DNA from: Microbacterium enclense
GTDB lineage: Bacteria > Actinomycetota > Actinomycetes > Actinomycetales > Microbacteriaceae
Length of the DNA: 64,000 nt
NCBI RefSeq assembly: GCF_001456955.1
Contig: NZ_KQ758469.1
Span: forward strand, 188,926-252,925
Reading direction: 5' to 3'
Under the pieces are notes generated by a model. That model saw only the letters and a list, made by a program, of their open reading frames with translations, did no database searches and had not been told where the DNA came from. The translations under genes and the position numbers were made by a program. Positions 34,386 through 44,385 of this stretch are shown one piece after another; position 1 is the stretch's first letter; each line of letters starts with the position of its first letter.

Positions 34386-37300
34386 TCAGCCGCAGGATCG
34401 CGCCGCGTAGGTGGCAGACGCCTGGGTCGACACCGACCTGCCGTCGACCACCGCGGTGGCCGAGACCCCGACCGACCCGGCGCCGACCGATGCGGAGCGG
34501 GTGGCGACGGCGGCCGTTGCCGTGGCGCCGGCGGCGACGGAACCCATCGCCCTCTTGCCCCACGCCGTGTCGAGCGTGACGTCGACGGCGACCGAGCTCG
34601 TGTTCTTCACGGTCGTCACGAGCGTCGTCTTGCCCGCGACGCAGCGCGTCGCCGCGGTGGCCGCGACGCTCAGCGGGGCGGTCACCGTGACCGTCGTCGT
34701 GACGGTGCGCAGCGAGGGCAGCACCTCCTCGTCGCGCGTCATGTCGAAGACGGGCCGGTCACCCGCCGCGTAGTGGATGCGGGTGATGCGGGTGTCGCGC
34801 CCGTTGCCGCCGACGCCGTCGCCCCACGTGTGATAGACGTACAGGTCGTTCCCGTCTTCGTCGGTGGTGACGGCACCGTGGCCCGGGCCCTGCTCATAGG
34901 TGCGGTAGTCGGTCACACCCGCCGGCATCGGCTCGCTCTTGAGCAGGGGCATGTCGTACTTGTGCCAGCTGTCGATGTTCGTCAGGTCGCTCGATTCGTC
35001 GGCCCAGGCACCGCCCACGATGTACTTCGGGCTCACGCCGTCGCTCGAGTAGACGAGCGTGATGCGCCCGTTGCGCTGGATGGCGAAGGCGCCCTCGGCG
35101 AGACGCTCCTCGAACGACATGCTCGGGACGATGATCGGCACGGGCGTGCCGATGACACGGGTCGGGTCGGCCGGGTCGACCTTGGCGATCCACGTCGCGG
35201 GGTCACTGATGGGTGCCCCCTCTGGGGTGTAGCGCTGCGACCAGGCGTAGTACGCGGTTCCGCCGGATTCGAAGTACGTCATGTCGAGGCTGATGTTGCG
35301 CCCGAAGTCCGCCCGGCCGAGCGGCGTGCCGTCGCCCTTGAGGACGGCGGCCGGCCGCGACCAGTCGGCCGGGTTGCCCGGGTCGCCTCCGTCGCGCAGC
35401 TGCATGATGTGCGCCTGCACGGTGTACCACTGCCCGCCCTCGTTGGACTGCGGGTTGGAGGGGTTGAAGCACGGCGCGAAGAGGATCGACAGCTTGCCCC
35501 CGATCTCGTGGATCTCCGGCGCCCAGTAGCAGCCGGCGATCACGCGGCCGTCGGTGGTGCGGTCGCCGCGGGTGTAGCGGTTGAGCAGGTCCACCTCGCG
35601 GCTGCGTCCGCCGTTGTCGTCGGCGAGCTGATCGATGGTGTCGGCGACGCGGATCGGCAGGTGTGCCGACGCGATGTTGTTGTTGTTCGTGTCGTCGGTG
35701 GCGATGAAGAGGTAACGGGTCTTGCCGTCGCGCTCGTACCGGTAGATCGTCGGGTCGGCCCGGTTGTACGCGAAGGGCTCCGCGTACTCACGCTGCCGCA
35801 CGGTGCCCGACAGGGTATAGGTGCCGGGCGCCGCGGTCGCCAGCTTGTCGAGCTGCTGCGTGTTCCAGTCGATCCCCAGCTGCGCGCTCGACCCGTCGGA
35901 GTACGCCAGCTTCGCCTTCGTCTTGGCGAGGGCGGCGGTGCCCCCCGGCGCGATGGTCTGCGGGTCGACGGTCACTGCCGTGTTGACGACGCGACCGAGC
36001 CGGTCGGTCAGCGATTTCGCCGTCGCCGCCGACACGGCCAGCGTGCCGGCGGGCCGGGCGTCGGCGACACGGCGGGCGAAGCCGGAGAGATCGGGGGATG
36101 CCACGGTCAGGGCCCCGCCGGAGCGCGCCTCGCCCCGGTTGCCCTCGGTGACGACCCAGGGGCGCGTGCCTCCGTCTTCGGGCCAGAACGGCGCGGGGCG
36201 CATCTCGGTGCGGGCGAGGTCGGTGACCGTCGTCGACTTCGCCGCGCCCGCGGCATCCGTCCACGACACGACGTACCGCTTGTCGGCGGAGTCCCAGACG
36301 GCGCGGGGGGCGACGACGCCGCCGGTCGTGCCCAGATCGATCAGACCGAGCTCGTCGAAGTCGGTGGCGGCGGCGTCGCGCGCCTTGAACACCAGAGCGC
36401 TCGAGGCTTCGGTGCCGTCGGCCGCTCCCCACTGCAGCACGCGCGTCGCGATGACGCCGATGGTGCCGTCGGCGAAGGTGAAGAGGGACGGATTCGAGAT
36501 GCCGCGGTGGTCGATGCGGTCGACGGCGAAGAACTCGCCCTCGGCGAAGACCACGCCGCCGTTCTTGTACAGCGGGGCCGCGTCGTCGACCGACGAGCCG
36601 AGTGCGAGGTGCAGGCTGTGCGCCACGGAGTCGTGGTTGGCGTTGCGCTCGCCCGTGGCGTTGCGGGTGTACGAGACGAGCTGGCGGCCCGTCGAGGCGC
36701 TCAGGACGGTGACCGAGAAGGTCTTCTCGACGGTGGTGGCCCCGACGGCGACGCGCGCGGTGATGCGACGCACCTGATCGGATGCCGTCGAGTTGGTCAG
36801 CACGGGTGAGCCGAGGGCCGCGCCATCGGCGCTCCACTGGATGCTGTACCCGCTCGCCCCGGGCAGGGCCGTGCCCGAGGCGACGACGGGCGGCACCACG
36901 AGCGCCGTGCGCAGGCGCTCGGCGGCATCCGCCTCGCTGTCGGCACGCACGGTGACCGTCGCGGTGGCACCGGTCGCCGTTGCCCCGGCGAAGGAGGCGG
37001 TCGGCGTCAAGCTGACGGTGGCGTCGGGTGAACCGGCCGCGGGGCGGGTCACCTTGCCGGAGGCGTCGATCACCGCGGGGTTGCTGCTCGTCCAGGTCAC
37101 CGTCGACCCGCCCGCGCCCGTGGTGGGCAGGGCGATGTCGGTGGTGACGGTGCCCGAGACCGGCGGGCGCGCGGCATCGGCGTCGGCGCGGGCGATGGCG
37201 GTCGCGGCGGGCGCGGCGTCTTCTCTGACCTGTGCCGCAGTGAGGGCCTGGTCGTAGACGTGCACGTCGTCGAGCGCGCCGATGAAGAAGGGGTCGGGTC

Positions 37301-37976
37301 CGTAGAAGGACTTGCCGAGCAGGCCCGAGAACGTCGAGGTGCCCACGGTCGCGGCGCCGGTCGCGGACGTCGGCGTCGTCTGGGCCAGTTCGCCGTCGAC
37401 ATAGGTCGAGACGCTGACGCCGCTGCGCAGCACGACGGCGACGTGCGACCAGCGGCCGACCGCGGCGGGGGCGTCATCGGAGGCGCGTTGCTCGCTGCCG
37501 GCCTTCACGGCGCCGATCAGGCGCCCGCCGCATTGCGGGGTGGTGAAGAGGTAGCGGTCGGACGACTGGCCCAGCGTGTAGCCCCAGGCGCAGCTCTGAT
37601 CGCCCTCCCAGCGCATCCACGCCGACATCGTCACGTCGGTGGTGGCGGCCGTGGTCAGTCCCGGCGCGATCTCGACGAACGCAGCCGCGGAGCCCGCCGA
37701 TCCGCCCGGCAGGCGCAGCGCCTTGTCGCCGGAGCCTCGCGGCCCGGCCACCACGGTCGCTCCGGCTCCCCGCACGGTTCCGGCGTGCGTGCCGGCGGTG
37801 TCGGCGACCGTGCCCCCGGCTGCGACGCCGGAGCCGATGCCCGCAGAGGTCGAGAAATCGTACGAGAGGATGGGGCGGGGGATCGCGGCGGCGGCCGGTG
37901 CGGCGCCCATCGTGAGCGCCCCCGTCGTCAGGCTCGCGGCCACCAGGATCGCGAGAGGGCCTTTCGGTCTCACCAT
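34386..37976 (-). CDS. secreted GH43-like enzyme with LamG domain
   Basis: A 1,196-residue exported protein: signal peptide (~1-32), LamG (~38-245), atrophied Ig-like domain (~255-340), a beta-rich region (~430-600), a Big_4-like segment (~665-730), a GH43 propeller (~735-1100) and the shared C-terminal module. The GH43 triad can be assigned: Asp741 (RADPTIY), Asp898 (SLDMTYF) and Glu961 (AEGAFAI). GH43 enzymes of this arrangement include exo-acting alpha-L-arabinofuranosidases. It lacks an obvious operator and probably follows the gene at 38106-40808 in one transcript. Confidence 0.85.
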   Translation of the reverse strand: MVRPKGPLAILVAASLTTGALTMGAAPAAAAIPRPILSYDFSTSAGIGSGVAAGGTVADTAGTHAGTVRGAGATVVAGPRGSGDKALRLPGGSAGSAAAFVEIAPGLTTAATTDVTMSAWMRWEGDQSCAWGYTLGQSSDRYLFTTPQCGGRLIGAVKAGSEQRASDDAPAAVGRWSHVAVVLRSGVSVSTYVDGELAQTTPTSATGAATVGTSTFSGLLGKSFYGPDPFFIGALDDVHVYDQALTAAQVREDAAPAATAIARADADAARPPVSGTVTTDIALPTTGAGGSTVTWTSSNPAVIDASGKVTRPAAGSPDATVSLTPTASFAGATATGATATVTVRADSEADAAERLRTALVVPPVVASGTALPGASGYSIQWSADGAALGSPVLTNSTASDQVRRITARVAVGATTVEKTFSVTVLSASTGRQLVSYTRNATGERNANHDSVAHSLHLALGSSVDDAAPLYKNGGVVFAEGEFFAVDRIDHRGISNPSLFTFADGTIGVIATRVLQWGAADGTEASSALVFKARDAAATDFDELGLIDLGTTGGVVAPRAVWDSADKRYVVSWTDAAGAAKSTTVTDLARTEMRPAPFWPEDGGTRPWVVTEGNRGEARSGGALTVASPDLSGFARRVADARPAGTLAVSAATAKSLTDRLGRVVNTAVTVDPQTIAPGGTAALAKTKAKLAYSDGSSAQLGIDWNTQQLDKLATAAPGTYTLSGTVRQREYAEPFAYNRADPTIYRYERDGKTRYLFIATDDTNNNNIASAHLPIRVADTIDQLADDNGGRSREVDLLNRYTRGDRTTDGRVIAGCYWAPEIHEIGGKLSILFAPCFNPSNPQSNEGGQWYTVQAHIMQLRDGGDPGNPADWSRPAAVLKGDGTPLGRADFGRNISLDMTYFESGGTAYYAWSQRYTPEGAPISDPATWIAKVDPADPTRVIGTPVPIIVPSMSFEERLAEGAFAIQRNGRITLVYSSDGVSPKYIVGGAWADESSDLTNIDSWHKYDMPLLKSEPMPAGVTDYRTYEQGPGHGAVTTDEDGNDLYVYHTWGDGVGGNGRDTRITRIHYAAGDRPVFDMTRDEEVLPSLRTVTTTVTVTAPLSVAATAATRCVAGKTTLVTTVKNTSSVAVDVTLDTAWGKRAMGSVAAGATATAAVATRSASVGAGSVGVSATAVVDGRSVSTQASATYAARSCG

Positions 37977-37997
37977 GAACTTCTTTCTCGACGTCGA

Positions 37998-38051
37998 GGG
38001 GTCGTCGGTGACGGGTCGTCGACGACCGGTCGTCTGTGACGGGTCGTCGGT
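37998..38051. repeat. short direct repeats in the GH43 intergenic spacer
   Basis: The 14-mer GTGACGGGTCGTCG occurs at 38008-38021 and 38036-38049, with a third partial copy near 37998. GGTCGTCGACGACC (38014-38027) is a perfect palindrome. This spacer separates two co-directional GH43-like genes; the role is unknown. Confidence 0.5.
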
Positions 38052-38105
38052 GGCCCGGGGCCGCCCACCGCGCGGGCGAGGGGCGACCCCGGTGGCCTCA
38101 TCGAA

Positions 38106-40808
38106 TCAGCGGCAGGTGATCGCCGCGTAGGGCGCGGTCACCGTGGTAGTGGCCGAACCGGCCTTCGCCGTGACGGTGACCTCGCCCGCGGCGAGCGGGG
38201 TGGTCCGCGCGGTGAAGGTCACGCTCGTGGTCTTGCCCGCGGCGAGCGACGCGATCGTCTTCGAGCCGTGCGGGGAGGCGACCGTGAGCGCGACGGTCTC
38301 GGTGCCGCCGTTGGTGATGCGCGCCGCAATGACGGGCTTACCCGCGACGCACCGCGTCTCGGCCGCGGCCGTGACGGTCAGCGCCGGGGCGGTCACGACG
38401 ACGTCGGCGGTGACGGTGAGGGCCGTGGAGCTGAACAGGCGGCGGTCGGCGGCGTTGTACGCCGTGGATCCGCCCGCGCCCACCCACTGGTTGAGGTTCG
38501 CGCCGATCGTGCGCACCGTGCCGGTGACCGGGTAGGTGCCCGGGCGGGTGGCATCCACGCCGTCGAGCTTCCACGTCACCGGCTGGGCGGCCGTGCCGCG
38601 GCCGTACGCCAGTGTCACCTGCGCCTCGCGGGGCAGCGCCGCCGTGATGGAGGCGGCGGTCGCGCCCTGCGTCACGGTGGCGTCGCCGAGGTCGGTGGCG
38701 ACGACCGCCGCGGCATCCGCTTTGCGGATCCCGTCGTACTGGCCGAACGTCAGCGGGACGATCCCGCCGTGCTTGGTGCTGGGCGCCATCGAGAACGTGT
38801 CGGACACCAGCGGGGTGAACCCGGCGTCGAGGTTCGTCGTCTGCATGGGGCGGTATCCGATGGAGGGGATCACGTCGACGTAGAGATACCACTCGTCTTC
38901 ACCGTGGCGCTGGAAGCCCGCGGGGCCCTCGACGCCGCCGGCGTTGCCACCGGCGTAGTTCGCGCCGATGCGCTCCTGCACGGTCGTCCACGCCGTCGTC
39001 GGCTTCCACCAGTCCGTCGCCGTGGTCGACTCCATGTAGATGCCGCGACCGAACGCGTTGTCCTTCGTGACGCGGTAGGTCTTGCCGTCGTTCTGGATGA
39101 CGGTGGTGTCGATGGCGTTGCCGCCGGTGTCGATCATGGTGCCGCCGTAGCGGTAGGTCTGCTGGGTGAAGTCGGTCGTCGCGCCCCACAGCACGCGGGA
39201 GTAGGTCGAGCCGGTGTGCGCGGAGCTGCCGTAGACGGTCGACGACCAGTACAGGACGAACGCTCCGCTGCCGTCGGCGTTGTAGCCGGGGACCCAGGTC
39301 GCCTCGGGCGCCCAGGCCATGCCGAGCTCGGCGACCTTCGCCCCGGCGGGGGACTGCGCGACGTCGAACTGGCGCAGGTCGCTCCAGGTGACGAGGTCGG
39401 TGGACTCCCAGACGTTGAGCTTGGTGCTGCCCTGCGACGACCAGTAGCACCACTCGGTGCAGCTGCCCATGCCGCGGTCGCCGCCGAAGACCCGCAGGTC
39501 GGTGGCGATGATGTAGTACGTCTTGGTCTCGGGGTTGTAGGTCAGGTACGGGTCGCGCACGCCGGTGGTGCCGAGCTGCGAGGCGAGGATGGGCTTGCCG
39601 CCGTTCAGGGGATCCCACGCCTCGGGGTCGTCGCCGCGCGAGACGTCGAGGTAGATCTTCTCGGCGTAGCCGTTGGCATCCTCGATGAAGTGCACCATCG
39701 CGTAGCCGAAGGCGTCGTCGGCGGCGCGGGCCGGCTCGATGGTGACGGGCACCGCGCGGGTGGCCGAGACGCCGCGCACCGTGGCGGTGGCCGTCAGCGT
39801 GGCGCTGCGGGGCTGCGCGCCCACGGCGGGCAGCGTCGTGGTGACGGTCTTGCCGTCGCCGGCGACGGTGATGCCGGCGTCGGTCGAGCTCCACGTCACG
39901 CGGCCGCCCGCGGTGGGAAGGGTCGTGGTGGTCTCGTCGATCGTGACCGCCGAGAGTCCGTCGACGACGCCCTGCGCGGCGCTGCGGTGCGCGTCGGCGT
40001 GGAGCGAGGCGTCAGCGGTCGAGACGCTCGCGACCTCGGTGGCCGACAGCGCCCGGTCGTACACGCGGAACGTCGACACCTCGCCCTTGTACATCGGGTC
40101 GGGGTAGGGCGCGCGGCCGATCGCGTTGAGGGATTGATCGGTGATGTCGGCGGGAGTCAGCGCGGTGGGGGTGGATGCCACCTGCTCGCCGTCGACGTAG
40201 AAGGTGATGCGTCCGCCGTCGATCACCGACGTCAGGCTGTACCACCGGTCGGCCGCCAGGGCGGAGCCTGAGCGGGCGTTGACCTCGCCGCCGCCGCCGT
40301 TCGTCGTGATGACCGTGCGCGGGTTGTCGCGGACCGATGAGAAGTACGACCGCGTCGGGGAGTCGCTGCCGATGTTCCAGAGGAAGTTCCAGTTGTTCTT
40401 CATCGAGGCGTCGAGCTTGGTCTCGATCGTGACCGTCGCCGACCGGGCGCCCGCGAGCACGTCGTTGGGCAGGCGCACCCAGCTGGCGGTCGGACTGGTC
40501 TTGGCGCCGCCGGTGAACACCAGCGACGATCCCGTCCACAGCGCGTCGGTGCCGTTGACGACGCTCGCCGCACCGAGCGTGGTGGGGGCGCTGTTGGGGA
40601 CGCTCGCCCCCGACGTCTCGTCGAACACGTACTCGGCCCGGAGGCCGGCCGCGGGCACGGCGGTCTCGGCGGCGGCGGGCGCCGCGGCGAGGGGGACGAG
40701 GCCGCCCACGAGCAGGGCGGCACCGGTCACCGCACCGAGGATGGTGCGCATCCGCCGGCGCACGGACCGGGTGGCCGGGGCGGCGTGGACGGTTGAATGT
40801 TCGGTCAT
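38106..40808 (-). CDS. secreted GH43-like enzyme with LamG domain
   Basis: A 900-residue exported protein: signal peptide with a long basic N-region (~1-47), LamG (~52-250), Ig-like domain (~265-345), GH43-type propeller (~350-700), Big_4-like domain (~705-790) and the shared C-terminal module. Candidate triad residues are Asp419 (GVRDPYLT), Asp567 (AIDTTVIQ) and Glu627 (GVEGPAGF). The catalytic domain is closest in layout to the one at 48025-50955. Its likely role is an arabinofuranosidase or related exo-enzyme; the subfamily is unknown. A strong AAGGAG site precedes ATG 40808. It leads a two-gene transcript with the next GH43 gene. Confidence 0.85.
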   Translation of the reverse strand: MTEHSTVHAAPATRSVRRRMRTILGAVTGAALLVGGLVPLAAAPAAAETAVPAAGLRAEYVFDETSGASVPNSAPTTLGAASVVNGTDALWTGSSLVFTGGAKTSPTASWVRLPNDVLAGARSATVTIETKLDASMKNNWNFLWNIGSDSPTRSYFSSVRDNPRTVITTNGGGGEVNARSGSALAADRWYSLTSVIDGGRITFYVDGEQVASTPTALTPADITDQSLNAIGRAPYPDPMYKGEVSTFRVYDRALSATEVASVSTADASLHADAHRSAAQGVVDGLSAVTIDETTTTLPTAGGRVTWSSTDAGITVAGDGKTVTTTLPAVGAQPRSATLTATATVRGVSATRAVPVTIEPARAADDAFGYAMVHFIEDANGYAEKIYLDVSRGDDPEAWDPLNGGKPILASQLGTTGVRDPYLTYNPETKTYYIIATDLRVFGGDRGMGSCTEWCYWSSQGSTKLNVWESTDLVTWSDLRQFDVAQSPAGAKVAELGMAWAPEATWVPGYNADGSGAFVLYWSSTVYGSSAHTGSTYSRVLWGATTDFTQQTYRYGGTMIDTGGNAIDTTVIQNDGKTYRVTKDNAFGRGIYMESTTATDWWKPTTAWTTVQERIGANYAGGNAGGVEGPAGFQRHGEDEWYLYVDVIPSIGYRPMQTTNLDAGFTPLVSDTFSMAPSTKHGGIVPLTFGQYDGIRKADAAAVVATDLGDATVTQGATAASITAALPREAQVTLAYGRGTAAQPVTWKLDGVDATRPGTYPVTGTVRTIGANLNQWVGAGGSTAYNAADRRLFSSTALTVTADVVVTAPALTVTAAAETRCVAGKPVIAARITNGGTETVALTVASPHGSKTIASLAAGKTTSVTFTARTTPLAAGEVTVTAKAGSATTTVTAPYAAITCR

Positions 40809-40861
40809 CTCCGAGCTCCTTTGCCTGGACGATCAGGCTCCGGAGAGCGTGAACTCCGAGG

Positions 40862-40890
40862 ATGTTACCGCTCACTTCGCCGAGAGACAA
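40862..40890 (-). promoter_or_regulatory. promoter with embedded arabinose-type operator (leftward)
   Basis: On the minus strand TTGTCT (40885-40890), a 17-bp spacer and TAACAT (40862-40867) form a good promoter 54 bases before the GH43 start. The operator TGTTACCGCTCACT (40863-40876, plus-strand reading) covers the -10 box, so a LacI repressor here would exclude polymerase. Confidence 0.75.
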
Positions 40891-40950
40891 CAGCGCGTTC
40901 CGACGCTCGCCGGGCGCGCGCGCACTTTGATCACGATCGCGACACGGCTC

Positions 40951-40991
40951 TTGGCACCGGCTGATCCGTATGCATAATGTGAGCGATAACA
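40951..40991 (+). promoter_or_regulatory. promoter and arabinose-type operator (rightward)
   Basis: TTGGCA (40951-40956), a 16-bp spacer and CATAAT (40973-40978) make a promoter. TGTGAGCGATAACA (40978-40991) abuts the -10 box and covers the likely start site. It faces the GH43-like genes at 41032 and 44386. Confidence 0.75.
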
Positions 40992-41031
40992 CTGCGCCAA
41001 TGGTGGCCAGTGACCCGATGGAGAGTGGTTC

Positions 41032-44000
41032 ATGCACCTGCCTATCGCAGCCCCTTCGACGCGCCTCGCACCCGCTGGAACGCCGTTCGAGACCCCGTCC
41101 GACCGCCCGAGAACCCGACGCAGAGCGGCCTCCGCGTGGGGCACCTTGACCGCCGCGGCCCTTTGCGCGAGCCTGCTGACCCCCGGGGCCGCCCACGCGG
41201 CCGGGGCCGACGACGCGCTCATCGCCGACTTCACGTTCGACAGCGGCACGACCAGCTTCACCGGCGCGGGCGCCACGGCCACGACGCAGGGCAGCGCCCG
41301 GCTGGTGCCCGGTGTCAGCGGCAACGCGGCGCAGCTCGGCAGTGGATTCTGGCTCAACGTCGCCAAGACGAACGGCTCGCCGCTGCTGGCCGGCCTGAAC
41401 GACGTGACCATCTCGTACGACAGCAAGCCCGACGCCACCGGCAACACCGGGTGGACCGTGTTCGCCGCCCGCAGCGCCGCGACGCAGACCTACGCGCAGG
41501 AGCACTACCTCGGCTTCCTCGACCGCACCACCGGCATCACCGTGGAGCGCTACGACAACGCCGGCAGCCGCAACAGCGCCGGCAACCTCGCCTCCACCGC
41601 CGCCAACGCGGCGTGGAAGCACGTCGACCTCGTCATCTCGGGCGCGACCGCGCGCCTGTTCGTCGACAAGAAGCTGGTGTCGACCAACACCACCGGCCCC
41701 GCGCTGTCGCAGATCCTCGGGGCATCCGGGGGCGTGCTGCAGGTGGGCAAGGCCAACTGGGGCGGCGGCGAGTACTTCTCGGGACTGCTCGACAACCTGC
41801 GCATCTACAATCGCGCTCTCACCCCGGCGGAACTGGGACTCGCGACCGCGGCCAGCGACCCGGCCGCCGCCCTCGGCATCCCCTCCCGCATCACCGGTGA
41901 TCTTCCCTCGTCGGTCCTCGGCAACGCCGTGACCTGGTCGGCCGCGGGTGCCGGGGCGGGGCTCGTCGCCGCCGACGGCAAGATCACGCGTCCGGCGACC
42001 GGTCCCGTGCAGGTCGAGCTGACCGCCACGATCGCCGGCGTCGCCCAGCCCGTCACCGCGTCGGCGCAGATCCTGGATGCCGGCGGCGACATCGCCACCT
42101 ACGTCAAGACGGTCACGACGACGGGCGGCGTCAAAGACGACCCCCTCGCCTACAACGACGACCGTCGCGCCGACGCGCTGTTCGTCTCGGCCCGCCCCTC
42201 CGGCGCCACCGCCTGGGAACCGCTGAACCGCTCGCAGGCCATCCTCTACGCGACGTGGAATGGCTCGCAGTCCGCCAACCCCAACGCCCAGGTCGGCTCC
42301 CCCACCCTCGTGCGCTTCGCCGACGGCGGCCTCGGCGCCGTCGCGGCGCAGAACAACGCCACCGACTCCGTCTACGTCTGGGACGCCCCCGACGGCGCCA
42401 CCTTCCGAAACCAGCGCACGGTCAAGATCGCCTCCGACGGATCGGTCGTGAAGAACCCGCGCATCGAGTTCGACGCCGCGAGCCGGAAGTACAAGGCGTA
42501 CTGGACCGACGACCTCACCGGCGAGGGACGCGTCGCCCAGCTCGACGGGCTCACCGGCACCAGCACCCCGTCGGTCGCGACCAAGGCCGACGCCCGCACG
42601 CTCGGCGTGAGCGGCACGGGCCTGCCCGGCTTCGCCGCGCAGGCGCAGGCGAGCTCGTTCTCGCTGTCGAAGGCCGAGTTCGACGTGTTCTACAAGAACT
42701 ACGTCGACCTCCAGAACACCGGGGTGCGCGCCATCGGCGACGTCGCGGTCGACAACGGCGCGAAGGTGGATGCCACGACCCTCCCCGCCACCGTCACCCT
42801 CGACTACAACGACGGCTCCACCAAGAACCTCCCGGTCACGTGGGATGCCGACGACCTGGCATCCATCGACTCGCGCACGCCCGGCACGTACGAGGTGACC
42901 GGCACGGTGCAGCAGACCGCCGAGCAGATGGTCAACGACGCCCGGGCCGATCCGCACCTGTTCTTCAACGAGGACGACGGCTACTGGTACCTCACCGGTT
43001 CGCACTACTCGATCCCCTCGAACGCCCCCGACAGCCAGCTCATCGACGCCAACGCCTACCGCAAGATCGGGCTCAAGCGCGCGAAGACCATCGCCGGCCT
43101 GAAGGACGCGCCCGAGCAGATCGTCATCGACCCCGACGCCGGAACCCCGGGCAAGCAGGCGCAGTACCCCAACACGTTCTACGGCTGGGGCGGCTACATC
43201 TGGGCGCAGGAGTTCCACAAGATCAACGGCCAGTGGTGGATCGTCGCCGGCATGAACCGGGGCTACGCGCCCACCAACGGCTGGTGCGACAACACCGTGC
43301 TCATCCCCTACACCGGCACCGAGGAGTCGTTGCGAGCCGGCGGACTGGTCGACCAGGCCAACTGGGGCGAGCCGACCATCCTCGACGGCGCCGCCTTCGA
43401 CGTGTCGTACCTCGAGCGCCAGGAGAACGGCGCGACCCAGGGCTACTGGGTCATGCCCAACGGCGGCCGTCTGCTGGTCGGCAAGACGAAGATGGGCGCG
43501 AAGGGCACGGTGCCGCTCATCGACGGCGGGCTGAACGAGATCTACGCGCTCAGCCAGCCGTGGGAGTACGGCAAGCAGTCGCCGACTCCCTCCGACACGA
43601 ACGAGGGTGCCGATCAGGGCATCGTCGAGGCGCCCTTCATGCTCGAGCACGGCGACTACGTCTACCTCACCTACTCCGGCGGCACGGTCGACAAGTACTA
43701 CGACCTCGGCATGCTGCGCGCCCCGAAGAACGCCGACCTGAAGGATCGCGCGAGCTGGACGCAGGTACCCTCCCCCGTGCTCACCACGAACGACACCGCC
43801 GGCGGACGCTTCGGCGGCACCGGCCAGGCCGGCCCCGGCCACAACTCGTTCGCGACCGACACCGCCGGCAACCTCGTGCTCGCCTACCACGCGCGCCCCT
43901 ACCCCGAGCCGCACACCGGCGGGAACGCCGGCGGTCTGTTCGACCCCGACCGCAACACCTGGTTCAAGGCCGTGAACGTGCGCGCCAACGGCATGCTCGA

Positions 44001-44349
44001 CCTCTCGCTGAGCGCGGCGCAGGAGGTCGCACCGGCCCACCGCACCGTGAGCGCGCGAATCGTCGTGGCGGCCGCCCCGACGGCCGCGCAGCTGGCCGTC
44101 ACGACCCGCTGCGTCGCCGGCAAGGTGTCGCTGTTCGCGACGGTCACCAACACCGGGAGCGCACCGCTCACCGCGACCCTGTCGAGCGCCTTCGGCACCG
44201 TCGGCACCGGCAGCGTCGCGAGCGGCAAGTCGGTGACCAAGATCGTCGCCACCCGTGCGGCATCCGTCGACGCGGGCCGCGTCACGCTGACCGTGCAGGG
44301 TGCCTCCACCACGGTGACCGCCGACTACCGCGCCACCTCGTGCAAATGA
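41032..44349 (+). CDS. secreted GH43-like enzyme with LamG domain
   Basis: A 1,105-residue exported protein with a long pre-sequence (signal core AAALCASLLTPGAAHA, cleavage near residue 61), LamG (~63-260), a short Ig-like segment (~280-345), a beta-rich region (~355-560), a Big_4-like segment (~575-630), a GH43 propeller (~635-1000) and the shared C-terminal module. Likely triad: Asp640 (RADPHLFF), Asp790 (FDVSYLE) and Glu866 (EAPFML). It probably attacks arabinofuranosyl side chains or arabinan. It is the first gene of a pair with 44386 and sits directly behind the rightward operator-promoter. Confidence 0.85.
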   Translation: MHLPIAAPSTRLAPAGTPFETPSDRPRTRRRAASAWGTLTAAALCASLLTPGAAHAAGADDALIADFTFDSGTTSFTGAGATATTQGSARLVPGVSGNAAQLGSGFWLNVAKTNGSPLLAGLNDVTISYDSKPDATGNTGWTVFAARSAATQTYAQEHYLGFLDRTTGITVERYDNAGSRNSAGNLASTAANAAWKHVDLVISGATARLFVDKKLVSTNTTGPALSQILGASGGVLQVGKANWGGGEYFSGLLDNLRIYNRALTPAELGLATAASDPAAALGIPSRITGDLPSSVLGNAVTWSAAGAGAGLVAADGKITRPATGPVQVELTATIAGVAQPVTASAQILDAGGDIATYVKTVTTTGGVKDDPLAYNDDRRADALFVSARPSGATAWEPLNRSQAILYATWNGSQSANPNAQVGSPTLVRFADGGLGAVAAQNNATDSVYVWDAPDGATFRNQRTVKIASDGSVVKNPRIEFDAASRKYKAYWTDDLTGEGRVAQLDGLTGTSTPSVATKADARTLGVSGTGLPGFAAQAQASSFSLSKAEFDVFYKNYVDLQNTGVRAIGDVAVDNGAKVDATTLPATVTLDYNDGSTKNLPVTWDADDLASIDSRTPGTYEVTGTVQQTAEQMVNDARADPHLFFNEDDGYWYLTGSHYSIPSNAPDSQLIDANAYRKIGLKRAKTIAGLKDAPEQIVIDPDAGTPGKQAQYPNTFYGWGGYIWAQEFHKINGQWWIVAGMNRGYAPTNGWCDNTVLIPYTGTEESLRAGGLVDQANWGEPTILDGAAFDVSYLERQENGATQGYWVMPNGGRLLVGKTKMGAKGTVPLIDGGLNEIYALSQPWEYGKQSPTPSDTNEGADQGIVEAPFMLEHGDYVYLTYSGGTVDKYYDLGMLRAPKNADLKDRASWTQVPSPVLTTNDTAGGRFGGTGQAGPGHNSFATDTAGNLVLAYHARPYPEPHTGGNAGGLFDPDRNTWFKAVNVRANGMLDLSLSAAQEVAPAHRTVSARIVVAAAPTAAQLAVTTRCVAGKVSLFATVTNTGSAPLTATLSSAFGTVGTGSVASGKSVTKIVATRAASVDAGRVTLTVQGASTTVTADYRATSCK

Positions 44350-44385
44350 CCGAACGACTCATCTCGACGAAGAGGAGACACTGAC

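Noticed and set aside
40012..44040. A 1,342-codon minus-strand frame across two GH43 genes
   Set aside because: It crosses a divergent promoter region with operators and lies antisense or out of frame to signal-peptide-bearing enzymes. No domain is recognisable.
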